DNA of 14,561 nt from CAYVSF01 sp046482855 (lineage in GTDB: Bacteria > Bacteroidota > Bacteroidia > Bacteroidales > UBA12077), in the NCBI GenBank assembly GCA_046482855.1, contig JAWOEH010000205.1:1-14561 (forward strand), written 5' to 3'. The translations under genes and the position numbers were made by a program. Shown piece after piece: positions 1-8,245 of the stretch (its first letter is position 1; each line of letters begins with the position of its first letter). Under the pieces are notes generated by a model, which searched no databases, had not been told where the DNA came from, and saw nothing but the letters and a program-made list of their open reading frames with translations.

Positions 1-476
1 GCTCCGGCAAGAAACAGAAACCACCAAGCGTCGCTTGTTTCGGCAGGTGAAAGCAGGGTAATAAAATAAGCGATCAAAATACCGGCTATCAGGGCCAGTA
101 CTTTACCGGTATTCCATTGCGTGATACGATGTGATACCACCCAGGCAGAGGCAACGATAAGTCCAAAAAAGAAGGCCCAAACCATTATGGGGTACACTTC
201 GAGCATGTGGGAAATTAGCTTTGCCAGCGACAACACACTTATAGCAATGCCGCCAAAAACACTTGCCAGAAAATTTCCATTAACATGCTTCCAAAAACTA
301 CCAAAACCTTCCTTTGCAAGAATCGAAACAGCTTTGGCATTAATGGATTTTATGGAGTCGATTAACTCTTCGTAAATGCCAGTGATAAAGGCAATGGTTC
401 CACCCGATACACCGGGCACAACATCGGCAGCCCCCATGGCCATCCCTCGTAAAATCAATAATAAATAGTGCTTCAT
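1..476 (-). CDS. DUF368 family membrane protein, probable undecaprenyl-phosphate translocase (3' part missing)
   Basis: The reading frame opens at an ATG whose first base is 476 and runs leftwards without a stop off the window edge, giving 158 codons of a family usually near 280-300 residues. The N-terminus carries the family signature: a short hydrophobic stretch, then DVVPGVSGGTIAFITGIYEEL at about residues 18-38, followed by hydrophobic segments at about 75-85 and 95-115 and another at about 133-145. DUF368 proteins are polytopic inner-membrane proteins; members (PopT) have been linked to returning undecaprenyl phosphate across the membrane for cell-wall and surface polysaccharide synthesis. 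That role is family knowledge; the sequence itself supports only family membership. It is separated from the upstream phosphosulfolactate synthase gene by a terminator, and a -7-like element 24 bases upstream of the start suggests its own promoter. The start fits the conserved beginning of the family. Confidence 0.93.
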   Translation of the reverse strand, partial: MKHYLLLILRGMAMGAADVVPGVSGGTIAFITGIYEELIDSIKSINAKAVSILAKEGFGSFWKHVNGNFLASVFGGIAISVLSLAKLISHMLEVYPIMVWAFFFGLIVASAWVVSHRITQWNTGKVLALIAGILIAYFITLLSPAETSDAWWFLFLAG

Positions 477-499
477 GATTAATTCAATTAAAACTGCTG

Positions 500-507
500 C
501 AAATATA
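500..507 (-). promoter_or_regulatory. Putative -7 promoter element for the DUF368 gene
   Basis: On the minus strand this reads TATATTTG, an exact match to the Bacteroidetes -7 consensus TAnnTTTG, ending 24 bases before the ATG. No good TTTG -33 element is visible at the usual spacing, so this rests on the -7 box and its position alone. Confidence 0.45.
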
Positions 508-590
508 TAGGTTTCTGCTTATAGGTAGGAATCTTCGTACATCTTTTGGTTTGATTAATTCAATACATCATAGACATCGGGATCTTACCA

Positions 591-618
591 AAAAAAATAG
601 CGGATAAAAACCCGCTAT
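591..618 (-). terminator. Rho-independent terminator after the phosphosulfolactate synthase gene
   Basis: On the minus strand a perfect 7 bp stem (ATAGCGG pairing with CCGCTAT, bases 612-618 and 597-603) closes an 8 base loop and is followed by a run of T (591-597, partly shared with the stem foot). It starts 6 bases past the stop codon at 624 and ends the TPR-comA unit. Confidence 0.85.
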
Positions 619-623
619 GCTAA

Positions 624-1418
624 CTAGTATTTATGACTGTATTGCTCTATCATCTGCGGAGCAAGGAACTCAAAGAAGGTATCTCCTCTCAATCCAAGGC
701 GTAATGCTTCTAGTGAAATTACTTCGTTGGGTGCAATATTTCCCAGGTTCACATTGGCGCCCATCTCCTGAATAAACCACACTTGTTGATTTTTCTGGGG
801 GGCTTCCCACAATACATTTTCCAATTTTACATGGTTTCGAATACTGTCGATGAGCTCTACATTTGCAGACCCATCTTTATTGTAAATACCTATGGTACCA
901 CTTTCGCGTGCTTCGGCAATAACTTTCCATACGCCGGCTTCCAGCTCTGTTTTCATCTGTTCAACCCACTGGTCCGATGACAAATGCACATCGGCCGCTT
1001 TGCTTCCCACTTCGGACAAAACAGTTACCTGTTCGCCTAACTTTTGTATATAGGCAAGTTTTTGATCGTGAGGTAAAACAATACTGCCATCGGAAATCTC
1101 GGCCAATGTCATGTCATATTTATCCAAAAATCGTTGATAATCCTCAAATTTATCTCTGGCAATAAAGGCCTCGAAGAGAGTTCCGCCGAAAAAGGGGGTA
1201 ATTTCTGCTTCGCGATAAAGATTTAATTTCGTTTCCAGATTTGCCGTAATTAAGCTGGTGCCAAAACCAAATTTCACTACATCGGTATAGTCGCCACAAG
1301 CTTCAATAAAATCTTCAATCTCTCCTACACTTAATCCTTTGTCCATCATCATGGTTAAACCATGATCTCTGGATTTTTCAGGACGTTCAGGAATAAATGG
1401 TAAATCAAAATTCATCAT
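624..1418 (-). CDS. comA: Phosphosulfolactate synthase (ComA family)
   Basis: The 264 residue protein matches the ComA family along its whole length. Visible family blocks are VVKFGFGTS (48-55), GGTLFEAF (78-85), AEISDG (106-111), LSEVGSK (134-140), IAEARESGTIGIY (168-179), WEAPQKNQQ (204-212), and MGANVNLGNI near the C-terminus (219-228) followed by EALRLGLRGDTF. The enzyme adds sulfite to phosphoenolpyruvate to give (2R)-phospho-3-sulfolactate; it is a TIM-barrel, Mg-dependent, cytoplasmic enzyme, first known from coenzyme M synthesis in methanogens and also found in Bacillus and many Bacteroidetes. Coenzyme M synthesis is not expected here, so the end product is open. It starts 7 bases after the TPR gene stop, so the two are almost surely cotranscribed, and a terminator follows. 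Two adjacent Met codons make the exact start uncertain by one residue. Confidence 0.93.
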   Translation of the reverse strand: MMNFDLPFIPERPEKSRDHGLTMMMDKGLSVGEIEDFIEACGDYTDVVKFGFGTSLITANLETKLNLYREAEITPFFGGTLFEAFIARDKFEDYQRFLDKYDMTLAEISDGSIVLPHDQKLAYIQKLGEQVTVLSEVGSKAADVHLSSDQWVEQMKTELEAGVWKVIAEARESGTIGIYNKDGSANVELIDSIRNHVKLENVLWEAPQKNQQVWFIQEMGANVNLGNIAPNEVISLEALRLGLRGDTFFEFLAPQMIEQYSHKY

Positions 1419-1425
1419 GTATATG

Positions 1426-2841
1426 TTAGGGATTAGGTAAATACTTTGATACGAGCTCCAGGATTTTAGGAAAGGCTAATGCCTGGGGGCAGACATAAAT
1501 CATCTGTGTATATTTTTTGGGGCTCAATTCCAGGCCCTTCTCGGCAAGGGGAGCTGCTTTTTCGGGTTTATCGGCCAATAGATAATAGCCCGCAATACGG
1601 AAAGCCACACTTGCCTCTTTGGGAAAGTCTAACTGTGCGTCTATCAACAGCTTCAAGGCTTTATCCAGAATGCCCATCTCCTTATATAAATCAGCCAGGA
1701 TGAATACATAATCCAGGTTATCGGGAGCCAGGTCGACAGCAATCTTATAGGCATCCAAAGCCTCTTTTGCATTTCCCATTTTCAGTGCAATGTCGCCACG
1801 CAAACTGTGAAATTCAGCAGTTGCCTCTTCCAGAACAATCGCCTTTTCAATCCTGAGTTTGGCCTCCTTCCATTCCCCTTTTTCAAACAACACAGTGGCT
1901 AGGCCGTAATAGGCGTCAACATTGTCTTTCTCTACTCCAAGGGCCTTTTGGTAGTAGGCATAACTATCGGCCCATTGTTTGGTTTCAAAATAGCAATCGC
2001 CTAATTTCACGAATGCTTCAGCATTATTTTTTTCCTGGTCGAGGTAATCTAGAAATGAAGTAATCGCCTTTTCATAGGTATCTTTTTCCATCCAAACCGT
2101 ACCCAGCTGAAAATAGCCAATGGAAAAATGAGGATTAATGGCCAGGGCAAATTCATAGGCATCGATAGCTTTATCCAGCATTGCATTTTTTTGGTATAAA
2201 GCACCTAAATTATACCATGCACTATCGGAGAAAGGTTCAATATCGAGGTATTTATTGTAATATTCGATGCTCTTATCAATTTTGCCTAATTTCTCATAGG
2301 TGTATCCGATATCATAAATAAGCATCATGTTATCAGGTTCCAATTGATAAGCTGCCTCCAGGTAGGAAAGCGAGGTTTGGTATTTTCCCAGTTGTTCAAA
2401 TTCATGAGCAACGGTATGTATAATATCTACCCTGTCGTCCTCGGCGTAATCGATGGCCATATTAAAGGCAGATTTTGCCTCGTCATATTTCCCTATCATG
2501 TTCAAAGCCGTTCCTTTTAACAGATATACGTCGGCATTGAGCGCTTCGATAGGTTCGACACGTTGCAGAATAGCCAGGGTTTTCTTTGCCATTCCTTTGT
2601 CCAAGTATACTTGCGCCCGCTTTAACTCAATGGAAGTAGCCGAAGGATGCAGCTTGGATGCATAATGAACAGCGTATAGCGCATTGTTGGCTTTATTCAT
2701 ATCCATGTAATAATCAATGATCGATTCCAATTCCGAAACATCGAAAAAATACTGCTCCTTTCGCTTTAGCATATCTTCAAAGCGTCCAACCAGCTCCTGA
2801 AATTCGCCATTGTAAAACAATCCGCTAAATTCGTCTTCCAT
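1426..2841 (-). CDS. Tetratricopeptide repeat protein
   Basis: The 471 residue protein consists almost entirely of TPR units of 34 residues, recognisable from about residue 37 to 450. The clearest run lies in the middle, for example units with the pattern W-Y-N-L-G-A-L-Y-Q-x(6)-K-A-I-x-A-Y-E-x-A-L-x-I-N-P. Roughly ten to twelve units can be counted, the first and last ones degenerate. No signal peptide or membrane segment is seen, so the protein should be cytoplasmic and act as a protein-binding scaffold; no catalytic domain is visible and the partner is unknown. The start at 2841 is supported by a purine-rich AAGGGAG about 5 bases upstream, unusual in this window. It is the first gene of a two-gene unit with the phosphosulfolactate synthase, 7 bases apart, which suggests but does not show a functional link. 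Confidence 0.92.
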   Translation of the reverse strand: MEDEFSGLFYNGEFQELVGRFEDMLKRKEQYFFDVSELESIIDYYMDMNKANNALYAVHYASKLHPSATSIELKRAQVYLDKGMAKKTLAILQRVEPIEALNADVYLLKGTALNMIGKYDEAKSAFNMAIDYAEDDRVDIIHTVAHEFEQLGKYQTSLSYLEAAYQLEPDNMMLIYDIGYTYEKLGKIDKSIEYYNKYLDIEPFSDSAWYNLGALYQKNAMLDKAIDAYEFALAINPHFSIGYFQLGTVWMEKDTYEKAITSFLDYLDQEKNNAEAFVKLGDCYFETKQWADSYAYYQKALGVEKDNVDAYYGLATVLFEKGEWKEAKLRIEKAIVLEEATAEFHSLRGDIALKMGNAKEALDAYKIAVDLAPDNLDYVFILADLYKEMGILDKALKLLIDAQLDFPKEASVAFRIAGYYLLADKPEKAAPLAEKGLELSPKKYTQMIYVCPQALAFPKILELVSKYLPNP

Positions 2842-3318
2842 AATTCTCCCTTCAAAATTCGATGTAAAATTATAAATATTTACCGAGATTCTGCATGCAT
2901 TTTCTATTTACTGCAACTGCCTTTGGTTCAAGCATTGGTTATAAGAGCCAATTCCTTTTAGCCCGGATTATTCGCAAATATACCCTGGCTCCGACAGCAA
3001 CTACGCAAACTTTCTTAATTCTAAGATAAACATTATCTCCCATAACAAGAAAGTTGTTGGTTACTTTCTCGCTATTTAGGCAAAAATATTCTTCTAAAAC
3101 AGGATTCTCGGCAAAGATTATAAAGTAATGATAATGAAAGACAACCAAAATCATCACCAGGTCTCATCAGAAACAATAGGAGAGTAAAACTTACGCTATA
3201 CGCAACCTTTTTTTCTCCTATCCCGTCTTGCGACTGTTGTAAGGATACGAATCGAAGTTTTTGCCCTTATACCCTACTTACATATTTTACTTGCTTTACT
3301 TGCTTATTTATTAAGACC
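2842..3318. other. Long intergenic spacer, no gene recognised
   Basis: About 480 bases between the TPR gene and the folD terminator hold no convincing gene. A 72 codon minus-strand frame (2939-3157) lacks any recognisable domain, ribosome site or family resemblance. The right end has a short direct repeat of TTTACTTGC (about 3284-3304). No tRNA or clear hairpin RNA was seen. It must contain the promoter of the TPR gene. Confidence 0.5.
2975..2982 (-). promoter_or_regulatory. Possible -7 promoter element for the TPR-comA unit
   Basis: The minus strand reads TATATTTG, matching TAnnTTTG exactly, 134 bases upstream of the TPR start. A TTTG lies further upstream (3006-3009) but with a 23 base spacer, longer than usual, so the call is weak. 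Confidence 0.3.
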
Positions 3319-3352
3319 AAAAAAAGAGTGACACTAAACAGTCACTCTTTTT
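3319..3352 (-). terminator. Rho-independent terminator after folD
   Basis: A perfect inverted repeat (3321-3332 with 3341-3352, loop of 8) reads on the minus strand as a GAGTGAC/GTCACTC core stem flanked by A and T runs, with seven T after the core (3319-3325). It lies 20 bases past the folD stop. The A run on the other side could let it work in both directions. Confidence 0.9.
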
Positions 3353-3371
3353 CTATGGATTTACAAATGCT

Positions 3372-4250
3372 TTAATATATCTCCTTCTTAGCGGCTTTCA
3401 GTGTGTTTTGCATGAGGGCAACAATGGTCATAGGGCCTACACCGCCGGGTACGGGTGTGATGTAAGCACATTTTGGAGCCACTTCATCATAATCGACATC
3501 ACCAACGAGTTTCCAGCCCGATTTCGTTTTGTCAGATTTAATACGGGTAATTCCCACATCAATCACAACTGCTCCCTCTTTTACCATTTCAGCCTTTAGA
3601 AACTGTGCTTGTCCCAGCGCAGCCACAACAATATCGGCGCGTTTAACTACCTCAGTAAGGTTTTTTGTTCTGCTATGCGTCAGGGTTACTGTAGCATTCC
3701 CGGGAGTAGCCTTTTGTCCCAGCAAAATACTCATGGGTTTACCAACGATATTACTGCGTCCAATAACGACTACATCTTTGCCGGATGTTTCAATTTCGTA
3801 GCGACGCAACAGCTCCATAATCCCTGCAGGTGTTGCAGAAACATAAGCAGGCAGTCCGATTACCATGCGCCCTACATTAATAGGATGGAAACCATCCACA
3901 TCTTTTCGGGGATCGATGGCTTCAATCACCTTTTGCTCATCGATATGCTTAGGTAAGGGTAACTGAACAATAAAACCGTCGATATCCTGATTATTGTTCA
4001 GGTTTTCAACTTCTTTCAACAGTTGTTCTTCGGATATAGACTCCTCTAAACGAACCACCGTTGAATGAAACCCTACTTGCTTACAAGCCTTTTCTTTGTG
4101 TCCCACATAGGTTTCGCTGGCTCCGTCGTGTCCGACAATAACAGCGGCCAAATGAGGAATTTTTTGGTTTTTTTTACGTCGTTGCTCAACTTCTTGAGCA
4201 ATTTCTTCCTTAATTATGGTAGCAACCTCTTTGCCATTAATGATTTGCAT
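3372..4250 (-). CDS. folD: Bifunctional methylenetetrahydrofolate dehydrogenase / methenyltetrahydrofolate cyclohydrolase
   Basis: The 292 residue length and motifs are typical of FolD. The N-terminal catalytic domain has SETYVGHKEKAC with Tyr48 and the catalytic Lys52, then DGFIVQLPLP and KDVDGFHPINVGRM. The NADP-binding domain has GRSNIVGKPMSILL, and the C-terminus has PVPGGVGPMT. The enzyme interconverts 5,10-methylene-, 5,10-methenyl- and 10-formyl-tetrahydrofolate in the cytoplasm, feeding purine, thymidylate and formyl-methionine synthesis. It lies 17 bases downstream of ffh and just before a strong terminator, so it is the last gene of the argS-ffh-folD cluster or of an ffh-folD unit. 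No Shine-Dalgarno site is visible; the start matches the family's usual N-terminus. Nothing about the protein looks unusual. Confidence 0.97.
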   Translation of the reverse strand: MQIINGKEVATIIKEEIAQEVEQRRKKNQKIPHLAAVIVGHDGASETYVGHKEKACKQVGFHSTVVRLEESISEEQLLKEVENLNNNQDIDGFIVQLPLPKHIDEQKVIEAIDPRKDVDGFHPINVGRMVIGLPAYVSATPAGIMELLRRYEIETSGKDVVVIGRSNIVGKPMSILLGQKATPGNATVTLTHSRTKNLTEVVKRADIVVAALGQAQFLKAEMVKEGAVVIDVGITRIKSDKTKSGWKLVGDVDYDEVAPKCAYITPVPGGVGPMTIVALMQNTLKAAKKEIY

Positions 4251-4267
4251 GATAAGTGGGTTTTATT

Positions 4268-5602
4268 TTACATTCCTGGTTGTTGCATACGTCCCATTAA
4301 CCCAGCCATACCTTTCCCGTTTTTCATCATCTTCATCATCTTCTTGGTTTCGCTGAACTGCTTAATAAGTCGGTTTACCTCCTGAATATTGGTTCCGCTG
4401 CCATCGGCAATACGCTTTCGTCGGCTACCATTAATAAGCTTGGGGTTTCCTCGCTCTTCGGGCGTCATAGAGTAAATTATGGCTTCAATTCCTTTAAAGG
4501 CGTCATCATCAACATCTACTTTTTTAAGCATTTTCCCCATTCCGGGAATCATCCCTGCCAAATCTTTCAGATTACCCATCTTTTTAATCTGTTGAATTTG
4601 GGATAAGAAATCCTCAAAATCGAACTGATTTTTGGCAATCTTTTTATTAAGTTTTCGGGCTTCGTCGGCATCGTATTGCTCCTGAGCTTTCTCCACAAGC
4701 GATACAATATCTCCCATACCCAAAATACGGTCGGCCATACGGCTTGGATGGAACACATCAATGGCGTCCATCTTTTCGCCGGCACCTATAAATTTAATGG
4801 GTTTGTTTACAACCGACTTGATGGATAGGGCGGCACCCCCCCGGGTATCTCCATCCAATTTTGTAAGGACCACTCCATTAAAGTCAAGCCTGTCGTTAAA
4901 CTCTTTGGCCGTATTAACGGCATCCTGCCCTGTCATGGAATCGACCACAAAAAGGGTTTCATCTGGATTCACAGCCTTTTTTATCGAGGCAATTTCATCC
5001 ATCATCTCTTGATCGATAGCCAAACGACCTGCCGTATCGATAATAACTAAGTTATGTCCCTGTTTTTTCGCATGAGCGATGGCAGCTTTTGCAATCTTAA
5101 CCGGATTTTTGTTCTCGGGCTCGGTATATACAGGTACATTAATCTGCTCACCTACAATTTTCAGCTGATCGATAGCCGCAGGACGATACACATCACAGGC
5201 AACCAACAGGGGATGTTGTGCTTTTTTGGATTTCAGGAAGTTTGCTAATTTTCCCGAGAAAGTTGTTTTTCCCGATCCCTGCAAACCTGCCATAAGGATT
5301 ATGGAGGGTTTGCCAGACAGATTAACCTCTTCCGATTCGCCTCCCATTAAGTCGGCCAACTCATCGTGCACAATCTTCACCATCATCTGCTGTGGTTTTA
5401 CAGCAGAGAGTACATCCTGTCCCAGCGCTTTCTCTTTAACAGTATCGGTAAACTCTTTGGCAATTTTGTAGTTCACATCGGCATCGAGTAAAGCACGACG
5501 CACATCTTTTAATGTTTCTGCTACATTAATTTCAGAGATTTTCCCCTGACCCTTTAAGAGCTTAAATGATTTTTCTAGTCTGTCGGTTAAATTATCAAAC
5601 AT
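4268..5602 (-). CDS. ffh: Signal recognition particle protein Ffh (SRP54)
   Basis: The 444 residue protein is a complete Ffh. It has the N-terminal helical bundle (about 1-90), the GTPase G domain with P-loop GLQGSGKTT (106-114), DVYRPAAIDQL (137-147), DTAGR (189-193), TKLDGD (247-252) and GAGE (273-276), and the M domain with the SRP RNA-binding stretch GSRRKRIADGSG (392-403). A methionine-rich tail (SETKKMMKMMKNGKGMAGLM) ends the protein. It binds 4.5S RNA, recognises signal sequences of nascent chains and docks with FtsY to deliver ribosomes to the Sec translocon. It stands 58 bases downstream of argS and 17 bases upstream of folD. Whether it has its own promoter in the 58 base gap is unclear; no exact TAnnTTTG is present there. 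Confidence 0.98.
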   Translation of the reverse strand: MFDNLTDRLEKSFKLLKGQGKISEINVAETLKDVRRALLDADVNYKIAKEFTDTVKEKALGQDVLSAVKPQQMMVKIVHDELADLMGGESEEVNLSGKPSIILMAGLQGSGKTTFSGKLANFLKSKKAQHPLLVACDVYRPAAIDQLKIVGEQINVPVYTEPENKNPVKIAKAAIAHAKKQGHNLVIIDTAGRLAIDQEMMDEIASIKKAVNPDETLFVVDSMTGQDAVNTAKEFNDRLDFNGVVLTKLDGDTRGGAALSIKSVVNKPIKFIGAGEKMDAIDVFHPSRMADRILGMGDIVSLVEKAQEQYDADEARKLNKKIAKNQFDFEDFLSQIQQIKKMGNLKDLAGMIPGMGKMLKKVDVDDDAFKGIEAIIYSMTPEERGNPKLINGSRRKRIADGSGTNIQEVNRLIKQFSETKKMMKMMKNGKGMAGLMGRMQQPGM

Positions 5603-5660
5603 AGTATTGCACTTTTTTTACACCGTAAAATTAACAAAATAGCTCATTAATCCCAATCTA

Positions 5661-7448
5661 TTACATGCGCTCAGGCACTTCGATACCCAGCAAATTTAAT
5701 GCATGGGCAATGGTTTCGCCAACTCTGTGGGATAGGGCAAACCGAAATTGTGCCTTAGCTACATTCTCTTCAATCAGGATCGGGTGCTCCTGATAAAACT
5801 GATTGTACTCTTTGGCCAACTCATACACATAATTGGCAATAACTGCCGGACTGTATTCATTGGCCGCTTCGGATAATGCTTGGGTATACTGATAGAGGTT
5901 TTTCACTACTCGCAACTCTTTTTCGGCAAGATCGACAGGTATCAGTTCATAATTAATTGTCAATCCTTTCTCCAACCCTTTTCGCTTTAACGACTGCACT
6001 CGCGCATAGGTATATTGAATAAACGGTCCGGTGTTCCCATTAAAATCGATAGACTCTTTCGGATTAAAGGTCATATTTTTCTTTGGATCCACCTTAAGAA
6101 TAAAGTACTTCAGGGCACCCAGTCCAATCTTCCGAAAGATCTCATCTTTTTCTGCCTTGGAATAACCCTCCAGTTTCCCCAACTCCTCCGACATTTCGCG
6201 AGCTGTTTGAATCATTCCATCAATCAGATCATCGGCATCTACCACGGTTCCTTCTCTCGATTTCATTTTCCCTTCGGGTAACTCAACCATACCATAAGAG
6301 AGGTGATATATATTATTGGCCCATTGGAAGCCTAATTTACTCATAAGCAGCCGAAGCACCTGGAAATGGTAGTTTTGTTCATTTCCCACCACATATACCA
6401 TCTTATTAGCTTGGTACTCATCCATCCGCTGACGAGCAGTTCCAATATCCTGGGTCATATAGACTGAAGTGCCATCTTTACGCAAAAGAAGTTTTTCATC
6501 CAATCCGTCCTTGGTAAGATCAGCCCATATGGAGCCATCCTCCCGGGTATAGAAAACACCCTTCTCAACCCCTTCCAATACTGATGATTTCCCGAGCTTG
6601 TAGGTTTGCGATTCATAATAGATCTTATCGAAATCTACACCCATTCGTCGATAAGTTTCATCAAATCCGGCAAGTACCCAGTCATTCATTTTACGCCAAA
6701 GCGCCACAATTTCCTGGTCACCGGCCTCCCATTTCTTTAGCATCTCCTGTGCGTCTAAAATCAGGGGTGCATTCCGCTTGGCCTCTTCTTCAGTGGCTCC
6801 CTCGGCCATTAAGCTTTTCACCTGTTCTTTATAAGCCTTATCAAACTTCACGTAAAACTCACCCACAAGGTGATCGCCTTTAATACCAGCCTTCTCCGGA
6901 GTAATGCCTTCGCCCCAAAGCTGCCATGCAAGCATCGATTTGCAAATATGAATACCCCTATCGTTTACCAGATTTACCTTTACCGGTTCATGCCCCGCAG
7001 CTTCAACTACTTGAGCCACCGAAAAACCCAATAAATTGTTCCGAATATGCCCAAGGTGAAGTGGCTTATTGGTATTGGGCGATGAATATTCAATCATCAC
7101 CTTTAGGGACTTATCTATTTGTGGTTTCCACCACATGTCATCAGCAAAGGTGGCAGCAAAGAATTCAAGCCAGAAATTGTGGGATAATGTAAGATTCAGA
7201 AACCCTTTTAGAACATTATAATCGGTGATTATAGCAAGATCTGTAATCAGAAACTCACCAATTTCAGCAGCGGTTTCTTCCGGTTTCTTTTTTGAGAGCC
7301 GAAGAAAAGGAAAAACCACCAACGTATAGTCGCCGGAAAAATCTTTTCGCGTAGGCTGTATTTGTACTTGTTTTATATCGGGCTCTTGGCCGTAAAGTTC
7401 TGATATGGCCTTTATAACGGCACTTTTCAATTGTTCTTCCACTGTCAT
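5661..7448 (-). CDS. argS: Arginyl-tRNA synthetase
   Basis: The 595 residue protein has the order expected of a class I ArgRS: the N-terminal Add-1 domain (about 1-105), the catalytic Rossmann fold with SSPNTNKPLHLGHIRN, where HLGH (131-134) is the HIGH motif, a large insertion, the KMSKS-equivalent GKMKSREG (393-400), and a C-terminal helical anticodon-binding DALR domain. In this last domain IQYTYARVQS and a final LGIEVPERM are typical. It charges tRNA-Arg with arginine using ATP and needs the tRNA for activation. It is the first gene of the minus-strand housekeeping cluster, and a -7-like element lies 43 bases upstream of the start. The size and motifs are complete, with no sign of a broken frame. 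Confidence 0.98.
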   Translation of the reverse strand: MTVEEQLKSAVIKAISELYGQEPDIKQVQIQPTRKDFSGDYTLVVFPFLRLSKKKPEETAAEIGEFLITDLAIITDYNVLKGFLNLTLSHNFWLEFFAATFADDMWWKPQIDKSLKVMIEYSSPNTNKPLHLGHIRNNLLGFSVAQVVEAAGHEPVKVNLVNDRGIHICKSMLAWQLWGEGITPEKAGIKGDHLVGEFYVKFDKAYKEQVKSLMAEGATEEEAKRNAPLILDAQEMLKKWEAGDQEIVALWRKMNDWVLAGFDETYRRMGVDFDKIYYESQTYKLGKSSVLEGVEKGVFYTREDGSIWADLTKDGLDEKLLLRKDGTSVYMTQDIGTARQRMDEYQANKMVYVVGNEQNYHFQVLRLLMSKLGFQWANNIYHLSYGMVELPEGKMKSREGTVVDADDLIDGMIQTAREMSEELGKLEGYSKAEKDEIFRKIGLGALKYFILKVDPKKNMTFNPKESIDFNGNTGPFIQYTYARVQSLKRKGLEKGLTINYELIPVDLAEKELRVVKNLYQYTQALSEAANEYSPAVIANYVYELAKEYNQFYQEHPILIEENVAKAQFRFALSHRVGETIAHALNLLGIEVPERM

Positions 7449-7490
7449 TGACGCACTATTTTAGCTATCGAAAGTTCTATTTTTGGCGCA

Positions 7491-7498
7491 CAAAGATA
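7491..7498 (-). promoter_or_regulatory. Putative -7 promoter element for argS
   Basis: The minus strand reads TATCTTTG, an exact match to TAnnTTTG, 43 bases before the argS start. No well-spaced TTTG is seen upstream. Its placement just before the first gene of the cluster is the main support. Confidence 0.45.
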
Positions 7499-7576
7499 AG
7501 GATTCCTACCGAATAGATAAAACAATAGAAAGAAAAGGCACTGGATTACCTTGTGATATGAAGAGATTTAGACACG

Positions 7577-7607
7577 AAAAATGGGGTGACTATAGAAGCC
7601 ACCCCAT
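7577..7607 (-). terminator. Rho-independent terminator after the 151-residue secreted protein gene
   Basis: The arms ATGGGGTG (7581-7588) and CACCCCAT (7600-7607) form an 8 bp GC-rich stem with an 11 base loop, and on the minus strand they are followed by TTTT. It lies 21 bases past the stop at 7629 and separates this gene from argS. Confidence 0.85.
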
Positions 7608-7628
7608 TCACTCAATAGACTAAAATCG

Positions 7629-8084
7629 TTAAATGGTCCAGAAATTATTTTCAAACATCCAATCCTGCACGCCTACGGTTTCCATTATAGTTTGTGCAAT
7701 AGATGTATTGGCATCAATCTCCCAATAATAAGAATCTAACATCCACTCTTCAACAGACATTTCCTGCTGAGGCATAGTATCAACCTTTAGGGTATTACCC
7801 ATGGTGAACATCCAAGGCTCCAGAGGCATCTCTTCTGTAAGAGTCCCCTCTTCCTTTGCACCGATAGTCCAAAAATCCACATTCATCATCCAGGTTGCAA
7901 TGTCAATAGACTGTCCTGACTCTTCAGTTGCCAATTCGACAACGGCCTGGCTGCAAACCACGCAAGCTTTCTCCTGGGTTGTAGCTATTGCCTTTCCTGG
8001 CAATGAAATCCACATAAATGCCACAATAGAAAACATAACCAATGTTTTGCTGAGGGTTCGTTTCATTTGATATACTGCGTTCAT
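7629..8084 (-). CDS. Secreted protein of unknown function with four W-M-x-x-x-x-[FY]-W repeats
   Basis: I do not recognise a named family. The 151 residue product has an N-terminal signal peptide: basic residues, a hydrophobic core LVMFSIVAFMWISL, and a likely cut after KAIA near residue 34. A CVVC pair follows at 41-44. The rest carries a repeated segment: WMMNVDFW (65-72), WMFTMGNT (91-98, degenerate), WMLDSYYW (114-121) and WMFENNFW (142-149), each preceded by a short acidic or hydrophobic lead and spaced 26, 23 and 28 residues; the protein ends two residues after the last. The upstream neighbour has the same repeat. An internal ATG at 8066 would start exactly at MKRT and give an equally good signal peptide. 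A near-consensus promoter lies about 160 bases upstream and a terminator follows, so it seems to be its own transcription unit. Cell location is inferred as periplasm or cell surface. Confidence 0.75.
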   Translation of the reverse strand: MNAVYQMKRTLSKTLVMFSIVAFMWISLPGKAIATTQEKACVVCSQAVVELATEESGQSIDIATWMMNVDFWTIGAKEEGTLTEEMPLEPWMFTMGNTLKVDTMPQQEMSVEEWMLDSYYWEIDANTSIAQTIMETVGVQDWMFENNFWTI

Positions 8085-8245
8085 AGCTTTATTGTTTTGT
8101 TGTTTGTGTTATAATTTACCTGTAAGACAATCTTATTTAGAAAAAGTTTAAATAAGAGGGCTTTCTTTATTTTTTTTGCCTCTTTACAAAAAACCTTCTA
8201 TATTGGCGCTGTTTTTACAACTATCCACCCTCTCTAAAAGCGGTG
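8085..8245 (-). other. Leader region of the 151-residue protein gene with two overlapping hairpins
   Basis: If transcription starts just after the -7 box at 8246, the transcript has an untranslated leader of about 155 bases. It contains an 8 bp inverted repeat CTTATTTA/TAAATAAG (8132-8139 with 8149-8156) and a second pairing AAGAGG/CCTCTT (8154-8159 with 8179-8184). The two share bases 8154-8156 and so compete at that point. No known riboswitch class is recognised. Confidence 0.3.

Noticed and set aside
121..375. Plus-strand frame of 84 codons
   Set aside because: It is antisense to the DUF368 gene, whose minus-strand frame carries the family signature.
2939..3157. Minus-strand frame of 72 codons in the long spacer
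   Set aside because: It has no recognisable domain, no ribosome site and irregular composition; a chance open frame is more likely.
4065..4385. Plus-strand frame of 106 codons across the ffh-folD junction
   Set aside because: It is antisense to both real genes and its hydrophobic look comes from the complement of their lysine-rich codons.
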